A DNA stretch of 64,000 nt from Puia dinghuensis. GTDB lineage: Bacteria > Bacteroidota > Bacteroidia > Chitinophagales > Chitinophagaceae. The stretch is taken from NCBI RefSeq assembly GCF_014642875.1, contig NZ_BMJC01000005.1, positions 186,001-250,000 of the forward strand, given 5' to 3'. The position numbers and the translations under genes are program-made. Under the pieces are notes generated by a model. The model ran no database searches, was not told the origin of the DNA, and was given only the letters and a program-made list of their open reading frames with translations. This document shows, one piece after another, positions 36,089-43,975 of the stretch; positions within the stretch are counted from its first letter, which is position 1, and each line of letters opens with the position of its first letter.

Positions 36089-37434
36089 AAGTGCAGCAAA
36101 AACGAGCTCCCCACCCCCTCGATCGACTGAACCTGTATATTACCTTTATGTAATAAGAGTATCTGTTTACAAAGGGATAAGCCGATCCCACTGCCCGTCT
36201 TCTTCGTACTAAAGAAAGGAATAAAAATATTGTCCATCACCTCCGGCGACATCCCCATCCCATTATCCGCCACCTTGATGATAGCCCGGCCACCCGCACC
36301 CGCCGTCGCCGACAACGTGATCGTCGGCTCCGCACTCTCCTTCACCGCATCGATCGCATTCACCACCAGGTTGATCAACACCTGCTCGATAAGACTGGAA
36401 TCCGCCTCCAGCGTCAGATCCGGATCAGGCAGGATAATATCCATTTCGATATGCTTCTGATCCAGTGTAGGCTGCATCAAATGATGCAGATTCTCGAAGA
36501 GATCACGCGCATACACCTTCTTAAGATTAAGCGTCGTTATCTTGTTCAAATTCCGGTACGTCTCCGCAAACTTCAACAACCCTTCACTCCGTCGCCGGAT
36601 GGTGCCGATACCCAGCTCCAGGTCCTCCAACGCCCCGGCCTCGCCATCCCCCTTCAACAACCTCGCCGACTCCTGCAGCCGCACCAGCATCGTCTCCGCC
36701 AATGAGGAAATAGGCGCCACCGAATTCATGATCTCATGCGTCATCACACTCAACAGCTTCTGCCACGCCTTGGACTCCGTCTCATCCAACGCCTCATTTA
36801 CATCCTGAAACGCAATAAGCTTATACACCCGTCCATCCGTCTGAAAGGCCGTCGCCGCCATCAAGGTCTTGAACACATTCCCCGCCCTCGTCAGCGAGAC
36901 GATCTTGTTGCTCCCCGGCCGCAGGTTCAAGATCTCCTGGTACAATACAGGATCCCGCCGCTCCAGCGAACCGATCGTCTTCAGATAAGGCACCCCAAGC
37001 ATATTCTTGATGGCCTCATTCATCCAGCCAATCTCCCCACTCTTATGCTCATAGGAAAGAATACCCGTATTCACCAGCTCCAATATCTTCTGCACATACT
37101 GGAATTGCGTCTCCTTCTCGCGGCTTATCAGCTTGAAAGTAGAGTTTATCTCGTTGAACCCCCGGCGCAATACCTGCAGCTCCAACGGCGCTTCCTTGAC
37201 ATCGAAATAGCGTGAAAAATCCCGGTAGTGGATGGACTCCACAAATTGCTCCACCTCCTGCTGCGCCTTCCGGTGAAAATTGTAAAAATCTATCAGCTGG
37301 AAAATGATGACCACGATTACGGGCACCAGCTTTTCATACATCCCCTTCACCAGCAGGAAAGAAGCCAGGGACAATGTCAGGAACATCAATAGCACCCGGA
37401 GCAGTATCCTCTCCTGGTAGCGTTTAAATATCAT
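36085..37434 (-). CDS. NtrB-like sensor histidine kinase
   Basis: A 449-residue protein. Two membrane helices near the N-terminus (LLMFLTLSLASFLLVKGMY, then VIVVIIFQLIDFYNF) leave almost no periplasmic loop, so it likely senses a membrane or cytosolic signal. A helical linker and PAS-like domain (about 110-215) follow. The phospho-acceptor segment is LLSVMTHEIMNSVAPISSLA (His near 235). The ATPase has LINLVVNAIDAVKES, KVADNGMGMSPEV and KKTGSGIGLSLCKQIL. It lies 10 bp after the sigma-54 response-regulator gene on the same strand and is its natural partner. Confidence 0.93.
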   Translation of the reverse strand: MIFKRYQERILLRVLLMFLTLSLASFLLVKGMYEKLVPVIVVIIFQLIDFYNFHRKAQQEVEQFVESIHYRDFSRYFDVKEAPLELQVLRRGFNEINSTFKLISREKETQFQYVQKILELVNTGILSYEHKSGEIGWMNEAIKNMLGVPYLKTIGSLERRDPVLYQEILNLRPGSNKIVSLTRAGNVFKTLMAATAFQTDGRVYKLIAFQDVNEALDETESKAWQKLLSVMTHEIMNSVAPISSLAETMLVRLQESARLLKGDGEAGALEDLELGIGTIRRRSEGLLKFAETYRNLNKITTLNLKKVYARDLFENLHHLMQPTLDQKHIEMDIILPDPDLTLEADSSLIEQVLINLVVNAIDAVKESAEPTITLSATAGAGGRAIIKVADNGMGMSPEVMDNIFIPFFSTKKTGSGIGLSLCKQILLLHKGNIQVQSIEGVGSSFLLHF

Positions 37435-37444
37435 AGCAAATGCA

Positions 37445-38800
37445 TTAAATGTCGTATTTACTAAGCCGCCGGTACAACGCCGTCCGGGTCAAACCCAATT
37501 CCTTGGCAGCCTTAGAAATATTTCCATTGTGTTTTTCAATGACTTTCAAAATGGCGTTCTTCTCTATCGTGCTCAGCTTCAGCTCCTGCGGCTCGTCGGC
37601 CTGCGGCTGCACCGACTCTATCGGCGAGAAAATAAGATCCTTCGCCTGCAACACATCCCCCTCCGCCATGATCACCGCCCGCTCGATCGTATATTGCAGC
37701 TCCCGTACATTGCCGGGATAATGATACGATCGCAGCTTCTCAATCGCCTTGCTGTCAAAATCATGCATCGGCTTCATATACTTATTCGTATATATCCGGT
37801 CGAAATGCTTCGCCAGCAGCACGATATCATCCTCCCGCTTCCGCAGCGGCGGCACCACTATCTCCACCGTATTTATCCGGTAAATAAGGTCCTTTCTGAA
37901 CCGCGCCTCGTTGGCAAGCTCCGTCATCGGCACATTCGTCGCGCAGATAAGCCGGATGTCGATAGGCACGGCCTGATTGGTCCCCAACCGCGTCACCTGG
38001 CGGTTCTGCAACACGCTCAACAGCTTCGCTTGCTGATGCAGCGAGATATTCCCTATCTCATCCAGGAAAAGCGTCCCCCCATTACCCGACTCGAAACGCC
38101 CTACCCGGTCCTCCCGCGCATCCGTAAAAGCCCCCTTCTTATGGCCAAACAGTTCACTCTCGAACAGGGTCTCCGTCAGCGCGCCCACATCCACCTTGAT
38201 ATAAGGCTTCTCGGCCCGCAGCGAATGCTGGTGGATGGCCTTCGCGATAAGGTCCTTCCCGGTTCCGTTCTCCCCAAGGATAAGGATATTCGCATCCGTC
38301 GGCGCTATCTTGGAAATTTTAAAAAAGATATCCCGCATGATCTCCGACTCCCCCAGCAACTCGCTCCCGATCACCGAATCCGACACCTCCTCATAACCTG
38401 CCTTCTTGGGATCATTCCTTTTCAACGCCTCCTTGATGGTCGTGATCAACCGCTCGTTATGCCAGGGCTTCACCACAAAATCCGCCGCCCCCTCCTTCAA
38501 CGACCGCACGGCAAGATCGATATCCCCATAGGCCGTGATCATGATCACCGCCGCATTCGACCCAAACTCCTTTATCTTCCGCAGCCAGAACAACCCCTCG
38601 TTGCCCGTATTGATACTGCTGTTGAAATTCATATCCAGGAGGATAAGATCAAAACTCCGCTTCGAAAGAATCGAGCGCATATTCTCCGGGTTCTTCTCGG
38701 TCACCACATCCGCCGCCTCGGTCTTTAATAATAAGCGTACAGCCGTCAGGACATCCGGATCATCGTCGATAGCTAGTATGGAAGCATTTTTCAAATTCAT
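37445..38800 (-). CDS. NtrC-family sigma-54-dependent response regulator
   Basis: A 451-residue activator from the ATG at 38800 (MNLKNASILAIDDDPDVL); the upstream ATG at 38827 is less likely. The receiver domain has D12-D14 and phospho-acceptor D56. The AAA+ domain (about 145-375) carries Walker A LILGENGTGKDLIAKA, the sigma-54 contact loop GAFTDA and Walker B GGTLFLDEIGN. The C-terminal Fis-type helix-turn-helix is ISKAAKELGLTRTALYRRLS. All catalytic motifs are intact. The divergent efflux operon starts 315 bp away and has a 43-bp enhancer-like element, the probable target. Confidence 0.95.
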   Translation of the reverse strand: MNLKNASILAIDDDPDVLTAVRLLLKTEAADVVTEKNPENMRSILSKRSFDLILLDMNFNSSINTGNEGLFWLRKIKEFGSNAAVIMITAYGDIDLAVRSLKEGAADFVVKPWHNERLITTIKEALKRNDPKKAGYEEVSDSVIGSELLGESEIMRDIFFKISKIAPTDANILILGENGTGKDLIAKAIHQHSLRAEKPYIKVDVGALTETLFESELFGHKKGAFTDAREDRVGRFESGNGGTLFLDEIGNISLHQQAKLLSVLQNRQVTRLGTNQAVPIDIRLICATNVPMTELANEARFRKDLIYRINTVEIVVPPLRKREDDIVLLAKHFDRIYTNKYMKPMHDFDSKAIEKLRSYHYPGNVRELQYTIERAVIMAEGDVLQAKDLIFSPIESVQPQADEPQELKLSTIEKNAILKVIEKHNGNISKAAKELGLTRTALYRRLSKYDI

Positions 38801-38903
38801 AAAATTAATGTTGTTTGAATGCAACATTTGCCAACTACAAGTATACCTTAAATATAAAAGTATGGCAATTAATTTTTTACATATTCCGGCCTATAAAACC
38901 AAG

Positions 38904-38946
38904 TGTATCAAAAACGGACACTTCTTGTATCAAAAATGAACTACAA
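38904..38946 (+). promoter_or_regulatory. Enhancer-like 43-bp element, copy 1
   Basis: Two TGTATCAAAA units lie 22 bp apart, at 38904 and 38926, the first followed by ACGGACACTT. The whole 43 bp matches a second copy at 51417-51459 in 38 positions. The spacing of two helical turns suits an NtrC-type activator dimer pair. It lies between the response-regulator gene and the membrane fusion protein gene. Confidence 0.75.
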
Positions 38947-38994
38947 AAACAGCCTGACGTGTCTAAGAAACTGTAAATCACTGGTATTGCATTC

Positions 38995-39010
38995 TGGCAT
39001 GTCTTTGATA
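38995..39010 (+). promoter_or_regulatory. Possible sigma-54 -24/-12 promoter
   Basis: TGGCATTGTCTTTGAT has GG and GA separated by the correct 10 bp. It matches TGGCAC-N5-TTGCW except C to T in the -24 box and GC to GA at -12. It lies 49 bp after the enhancer-like element. Confidence 0.45.
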
Positions 39011-39051
39011 TATTCCTGATAAGAATTTTTAGAATTTTCTCATGTGTAGTC

Positions 39052-39081
39052 TCCCGGTATCTTTATACCGGGGGGTTTTTT
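39052..39081 (+). terminator. Intrinsic terminator in the efflux-operon leader
   Basis: CCCGGTA (39054-39060) and TACCGGG (39066-39072) pair with further G-T and C-G extension and are followed by six T. It ends 34 bp before the first start codon of the operon, so it may act as an attenuator. Confidence 0.7.
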
Positions 39082-39115
39082 CAAAAAGATCAAAAACAAA
39101 ATTAAATTCTTTATC

Positions 39116-40381
39116 GTGGACATAGCTAGACCTAAAAAAACTTGGACGACAAAACGCCTAATGACCATCGGAGGAGTGGTAGCCCTTGCCCTGCTCATCG
39201 CCGGCAGCTTTTACTTTACCTCTGGGAAATCAAAATATAACGTTGATTTAGATCGTGTTACAATTTCAGACATAACCAAAGGCCGCTTCCAGCAATCCAT
39301 ACCCATCAATGGCACCGTATTGCCGCTGACCACGCTTTACCTCGTCAGCACCGACGGGGGCCGGGTAGAACAGAAATATGTCGATGACGGCGCCATCCTG
39401 AAAAAAGGCGACCCCATCCTCCGGCTGTCCAACCCCGAGGTGCAATTCCAGTTGGCCGGCCAGACCACCCAGGTATCCACCATGCTTGCCAATATGCAGC
39501 TGGCCCGTGTCAACGCCGAACAGAACACCGTACAAAAACTCAGCGCCATGGCCGATATCGAAGGGCAATTTATCGAAGCCGAACGCCTGTATAACGTCGA
39601 CAAAAAGCTCTTTGCCCAAAAGGTCATCGGCTCCCAGGAAATGCAGACGGCAACCAACAACTATAACTACCTGAGGCAGAAAAGAGACCTCCAGGCGCAG
39701 ATCCTTCACCAGGATACCGTTTCCCGTACCCAGCAGGAGCAGCAGGACCAGGAATCCTTCACCCGCGCAAAGAATACCCTGCAGATCCTCCAGCAAAAGG
39801 TCGATGCGCTCATCATCCGCGCCCCGGCTGACGGCCAGCTCACCTCCCTGGATGCGGAAATAGGCCAGTCCCGTACCCCCGGCTACCAGTTAGGCCAGCT
39901 CGACGAGCCGGATGGCTACAAAGTAAGATGCTCGGATGTCGACGAACACTATCTCAACAATGTCATCGTCGGCCAGACAGGGACATTCTCACTCGGTGAT
40001 TCCACTATCTATACCCTCAAGGTCTCCAAGGTCTTCACCGCCGTAGCCAACGCCCGCTTCCAGATCGATATGGTCTTCGTTGGTAAGCAGCCGCCCAAAG
40101 GCATGCTTCGCAAAGGTCAGACCCTGCAGATCACCCTGGCCCTCAGCGACGAAACGACAGCCGTACTCGTGCCCAAAGGCGGGTTCTACCAGCAAACCGG
40201 CGGCAACTGGATCTTCAAGGTCTCCGAAGACGGCAGAAGAGCATATAAGGTTCCTATCCAGCTCGGCCGCATGAACATCGACTACTACGAAGTGCTCGAT
40301 GGCCTGAAACCCGGCGACAAAGTAGTCACCAGCAGCTATGAGAACTATGGAACTATCGAGGAATTAGTGTTTAAAAAGTAA
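39116..40381 (+). CDS. HlyD/MacA-type periplasmic membrane fusion protein
   Basis: A 421-residue protein starting at a GTG (39116), after which MDIARPKKTWTTKRLM leads into one membrane anchor (GGVVALALLIAGSFYFTSG). The lipoyl half-domains are split by a long coiled coil (about 110-235, with LANMQLARVNAEQNTVQKLS and LRQKRDLQAQILHQD). Beta-barrel and membrane-proximal segments follow (VLVPKGGFYQQTGGNWIFKV). It bridges inner-membrane ABC permeases to the TolC-like channel. It is the first gene of the efflux region. The sequence suggests activation through the upstream enhancer-like element and possibly control by the leader terminator. Confidence 0.92.
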   Translation: MDIARPKKTWTTKRLMTIGGVVALALLIAGSFYFTSGKSKYNVDLDRVTISDITKGRFQQSIPINGTVLPLTTLYLVSTDGGRVEQKYVDDGAILKKGDPILRLSNPEVQFQLAGQTTQVSTMLANMQLARVNAEQNTVQKLSAMADIEGQFIEAERLYNVDKKLFAQKVIGSQEMQTATNNYNYLRQKRDLQAQILHQDTVSRTQQEQQDQESFTRAKNTLQILQQKVDALIIRAPADGQLTSLDAEIGQSRTPGYQLGQLDEPDGYKVRCSDVDEHYLNNVIVGQTGTFSLGDSTIYTLKVSKVFTAVANARFQIDMVFVGKQPPKGMLRKGQTLQITLALSDETTAVLVPKGGFYQQTGGNWIFKVSEDGRRAYKVPIQLGRMNIDYYEVLDGLKPGDKVVTSSYENYGTIEELVFKK

Positions 40382-40443
40382 TATTTTGTAGCAACCCGTA
40401 ACAGACACTCCCAATTGAGCGTCTATTACAAAAAACCAACTAT

Positions 40444-40653
40444 ATGCGCCTGCGACTCCTCTTCACACTTGGCCTCGTCCTCGCACTGAGTACGATCGCC
40501 ACCTCGAATGAATGCCGCCGTTTCTGTGGCTGCCCCCACGCAAGCAAGGCATCCATCGGAAGCGCCACCAGCCGCGACAAGACCGCTGCCCCGGCCCCGG
40601 CCGCGAATGAAGAGTATTCCATGCTTCTCACAAGCAAACTCCTATACATATAA
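40444..40653 (+). CDS. Possible small exported Cys-containing peptide
   Basis: A 69-codon frame in the gap between the fusion protein and ATPase genes. It begins MRLRLLFTLGLVLALSTIAT, a plausible signal peptide, followed by NECRRFCGCPHASKAS and a low-complexity Ala/Thr tail. Three closely spaced cysteines would remain after cleavage. No family is recognised and the frame could be chance. It would be transcribed with the efflux operon. Confidence 0.35.
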   Translation: MRLRLLFTLGLVLALSTIATSNECRRFCGCPHASKASIGSATSRDKTAAPAPAANEEYSMLLTSKLLYI

Positions 40654-40690
40654 TCTAATTACACATCAAATTCTAAACAGCTCATCGTTT

Positions 40691-41368
40691 ATGATCAAGA
40701 TCACCGAACTCCAAAAAACATATCGCACCGAAGAGGTGGAGACCATCGCTTTGAACAAACTCAGCTTCGAAGTAAAAGAAGGTGAATTTGTCTCCGTCAT
40801 GGGCCCCTCGGGTTGTGGTAAATCTACCCTGCTCAATATCCTCGGCCTGCTCGACGACCCCGATGGCGGCAGCTTCCTGTTCAACGGCATCGAAGTCGCC
40901 CACTTCAACGAACGTAAAAGGGCCGACCTCCGCAAACGTAACATCGGCTTCGTTTTCCAGAGCTTCAACCTCATCGATGAGCTGACCGTATTCGAAAACG
41001 TCGAACTCCCCCTCATCTACCTCGGCGTAAAAGGCCCCGAAAGAAAACAACGCGTGGAAAAAGTGCTCGACAAGATGCAGATCATGCACCGTCGCAACCA
41101 CTACCCCCAACAACTCTCCGGTGGTCAACAGCAACGTGTCGCCGTAGCCCGCGCCGTCGTCAATAACCCCAAACTCATCCTCGCGGATGAACCTACCGGT
41201 AACCTGGACTCATCCAACGGCAACGAAGTAATGACACTGCTCACCGATCTCAACGAACAGGGCACCACCATCATCATGGTCACCCACTCCGAACACGACT
41301 CCCGCTACAGCCATCGCATCATCCGCATGCTGGACGGCCAGACCGTGACGGAGAACATATTAATTTGA
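40691..41368 (+). CDS. ABC transporter ATPase, MacB/LolD type
   Basis: A 225-residue ATPase from the ATG at 40691 (MIKITELQKTYRTEEVETIA); the longer frame to 40508 reads through the intergenic gap. Walker A is GPSGCGKST, the Q-loop VFQSFNLIDE, the signature LSGGQQQRVAVARA, Walker [15 protein letters not shown] and the switch His lies in MVTHSE. It powers the FtsX-type permeases encoded directly downstream. All catalytic residues are present. Confidence 0.95.
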   Translation: MIKITELQKTYRTEEVETIALNKLSFEVKEGEFVSVMGPSGCGKSTLLNILGLLDDPDGGSFLFNGIEVAHFNERKRADLRKRNIGFVFQSFNLIDELTVFENVELPLIYLGVKGPERKQRVEKVLDKMQIMHRRNHYPQQLSGGQQQRVAVARAVVNNPKLILADEPTGNLDSSNGNEVMTLLTDLNEQGTTIIMVTHSEHDSRYSHRIIRMLDGQTVTENILI

Positions 41369-41472
41369 TTCAAGCCCCGTGTACCGACCCTAGCAAGCCG
41401 GCGCACCCCAGCGTCAACCAACGCCGCATAAATGATCTTTGTACTGGCCGGTAACGGCCCAACCCAATCGCC

Positions 41473-43914
41473 ATGCTTAAAAACTATCTCAAGATCGCCT
41501 TCCGCAACCTGACCAAGTACAAGTTCATCTCGTTTATCAACTTATTCGGTCTCACCATCGGCATCACCTGCTGCCTGCTCATCCTCACCTACATCGTCCA
41601 CGAGGAAAGCTACGACCGCTATAACACCAAAGCCGACCGCATCTGGCGCGTCACCCGCAGCTTCAACAACAAGGAAGGCATCGTCTCTCTCCACCTCGGA
41701 GCCGTAGCCCCGCCCTTCGCCCCCTACCTGCAAAACGACTTCCCCGACATCCAGAAGATCACCCGCATCCTTCCCAACGGCACATCCGCTTTTCACTACG
41801 AGGACAAGATCTTCAACGAAAAAGACATCAACTTCGCGGACAACAACCTCTTCAGCGTCTTCGACGTTCCGCTGATAAAAGGCGACCGAACCACCGCCCT
41901 CGAACAGCCCTTCACCATGGTGATGACCGAAGCCATCGCCAAAAAATACTTCGGCGACGCCGACCCCATCAACAAGGTCGTCCGCCTCGACAACCAGTAT
42001 AACTTCAGGGTCTCCGCCATCATGGCCCCCCTGCCCGAGAACTCCCACTTCCACGCCGACATTCTCCTGTCCTTCAATACCCTGAAGGACTCCGCCATCT
42101 ACGGTGAAAAGGGCCTCATGACCAACTGGGGCAACAACGCCTTCTACACCTACCTCCTCTTCCCGGAGAACTACCCGGCCAAGACCCTCGAAGAGCGCTT
42201 CCCCGCCTTCCTCGATCGTCACATGGCGGGCGACGACGGTTACGGCAAAGGTTCCAAACCCTCCACCCTCACCAGGCTCTACCTGCAGCAGCTAACCGAC
42301 ATCCACCTCCACTCGCACCTCGATGAAGAGCTCGAGCAAAACGGCGACAGCGGCCGTGTCACCATCTTCGGCGCCATCGCCCTCTTCATCCTCCTCATAG
42401 CCTGCATCAACTATATGAACCTCTCTACGGCCCGAAGCACCCTCCGGGCCCGCGAAATCGGCATCCGCAAGGTCTCCGGCGCACAACGCGGGGAAATTAT
42501 TACCCAATTCCTCACCGAGTCCGTCCTCATCTCCTTTGTAGCTACCCTCCTTGCCGTCGTCCTCACCATCCTCACCCTGCCCTCGATCAACGACCTCACC
42601 GGGCTCCACCTGTCCGCGCATATCCTCCAACAACCAACCATCATCGCCCTGCTAGTGGTCACCCCCATTGTCGTCGGCATCCTCTCGGGCCTCTACCCCG
42701 CCCTCTTCCTGTCCTCCTTCCAGCCTGTCAAAGTGCTGAAAGGCCTGTTCAAAGCCGGCAGCAACACCGTCAATTTCCGGAAAGTGCTCGTCGTCCTGCA
42801 GTTTGCCATCTCCATCGTCCTGCTCATCAGCACGGCCATCGTCTTCCAGCAGCTGCATTACATGCAAAACGCCGCCCTGGGCTTTGACAAAGAACATATC
42901 CTCACCATGGGCTATCCCAACGGCCTGTATAAAAACTACGAATCCTTCCGCACCACCCTCCTGCAGGACCCCCATGTCCTGCAGGTCACCCGCTCCTCCC
43001 GCATCCCCACCGGCCGCCTCCTCGATGAACAAGGCGCCTCCACAGAAAGCGGCGACTCCCTCCGGCCCGTCACCGCCGACATCAAATACGTAGCCGTCGA
43101 CCACGACTTCCTGAAGACCTATGGCATCCCCGTCGTCGCCGGCCGCGACTATTCCCGCGACTACTCCACCGACAGCACCGGCTTCCTCCTCAACGTAGCG
43201 GCCACCAAAGTTCTCGGTGTAAAAACCCCGCAGGAAATGGTCGGCAGACACTTCTCCTACGGCGGCGTAAAAGGCAGGGTCGTCGGCATCATGAGGGATT
43301 TCAACTTCGAATCCATGCACCAGGCCATCCTGCCCATCATCTTTATCATTCCGTCCGCAGCCCAGGCCGCCAACAACTATGGCAATATCTCCATAAAGCT
43401 CGCCGGCAGCGATATCAAAGCCTCCGTCGCCTATGTGGAAAAGACCTGGAAACGCTTCCTCCCCGAGACGCCTTTCGAATACACTTTCCTCGACGATCGC
43501 TTCGACAAACTCTATAAATCCGAACAACAACAGGGCTCGCTCTTCACCACCTTCGCCGGCATCGCCATCTTCATCGCCTGCCTGGGATTACTGGGCCTCA
43601 GCGCCTTCTCCATCTCCCAACGGATAAAGGAGATCGGCGTCCGCAAAGTCCTTGGCGCCAGCACCGGCAGCATCGTCACCCTGCTGTCGACCGACTTCCT
43701 CCGGCTCGTGGCCATTGCTTCCCTCATTGCCTTCCCCATCGCCTGGTATGCGATGCACAACTGGTTACGTGATTTTGCCTATCGCATCTCCATCGAATGG
43801 TGGGTCTTCCTCGGAGCCGGCATCCTGGCAGCAGCCGTAGCCCTGGTCACCATCAGCATACAAGCCATAAAAGCAGCCGTGGCCAACCCCGTGAAAGCAT
43901 TGCGTTCCGAATAA
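41473..43914 (+). CDS. FtsX/MacB-type ABC permease 1
   Basis: An 813-residue inner-membrane protein: an N-terminal helix (FINLFGLTIGITCCLLILTY), a large periplasmic MacB_PCD domain (about 50-270), an FtsX block of three helices (about 280-430), a second periplasmic domain, and a final three-helix FtsX block from LFTTFAGIAIFIACLGLLGL. Conserved cytosolic loops RAREIGIRKVSGAQRGEI and KEIGVRKVLGASTGSIV contact the ATPase. Such double-length permeases work as mechanotransmitters with a fusion protein and TolC. It is the first of four paralogues in tandem. Confidence 0.93.
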   Translation: MLKNYLKIAFRNLTKYKFISFINLFGLTIGITCCLLILTYIVHEESYDRYNTKADRIWRVTRSFNNKEGIVSLHLGAVAPPFAPYLQNDFPDIQKITRILPNGTSAFHYEDKIFNEKDINFADNNLFSVFDVPLIKGDRTTALEQPFTMVMTEAIAKKYFGDADPINKVVRLDNQYNFRVSAIMAPLPENSHFHADILLSFNTLKDSAIYGEKGLMTNWGNNAFYTYLLFPENYPAKTLEERFPAFLDRHMAGDDGYGKGSKPSTLTRLYLQQLTDIHLHSHLDEELEQNGDSGRVTIFGAIALFILLIACINYMNLSTARSTLRAREIGIRKVSGAQRGEIITQFLTESVLISFVATLLAVVLTILTLPSINDLTGLHLSAHILQQPTIIALLVVTPIVVGILSGLYPALFLSSFQPVKVLKGLFKAGSNTVNFRKVLVVLQFAISIVLLISTAIVFQQLHYMQNAALGFDKEHILTMGYPNGLYKNYESFRTTLLQDPHVLQVTRSSRIPTGRLLDEQGASTESGDSLRPVTADIKYVAVDHDFLKTYGIPVVAGRDYSRDYSTDSTGFLLNVAATKVLGVKTPQEMVGRHFSYGGVKGRVVGIMRDFNFESMHQAILPIIFIIPSAAQAANNYGNISIKLAGSDIKASVAYVEKTWKRFLPETPFEYTFLDDRFDKLYKSEQQQGSLFTTFAGIAIFIACLGLLGLSAFSISQRIKEIGVRKVLGASTGSIVTLLSTDFLRLVAIASLIAFPIAWYAMHNWLRDFAYRISIEWWVFLGAGILAAAVALVTISIQAIKAAVANPVKALRSE

Positions 43915-43920
43915 GGTGAT

Positions 43921-43939
43921 GCGCGGCCGGAGGCCGCGC
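43921..43939. repeat. Perfect palindrome between permeases 1 and 2
   Basis: GCGCGGCC and GGCCGCGC pair around GGA, 6 bp after the stop codon of permease 1. No T-tract follows, so it is unlikely to end the transcript. Confidence 0.6.
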
Positions 43940-43975
43940 AACTCCCCCGCAGTATACGAATCAACGCCTCCGCAT

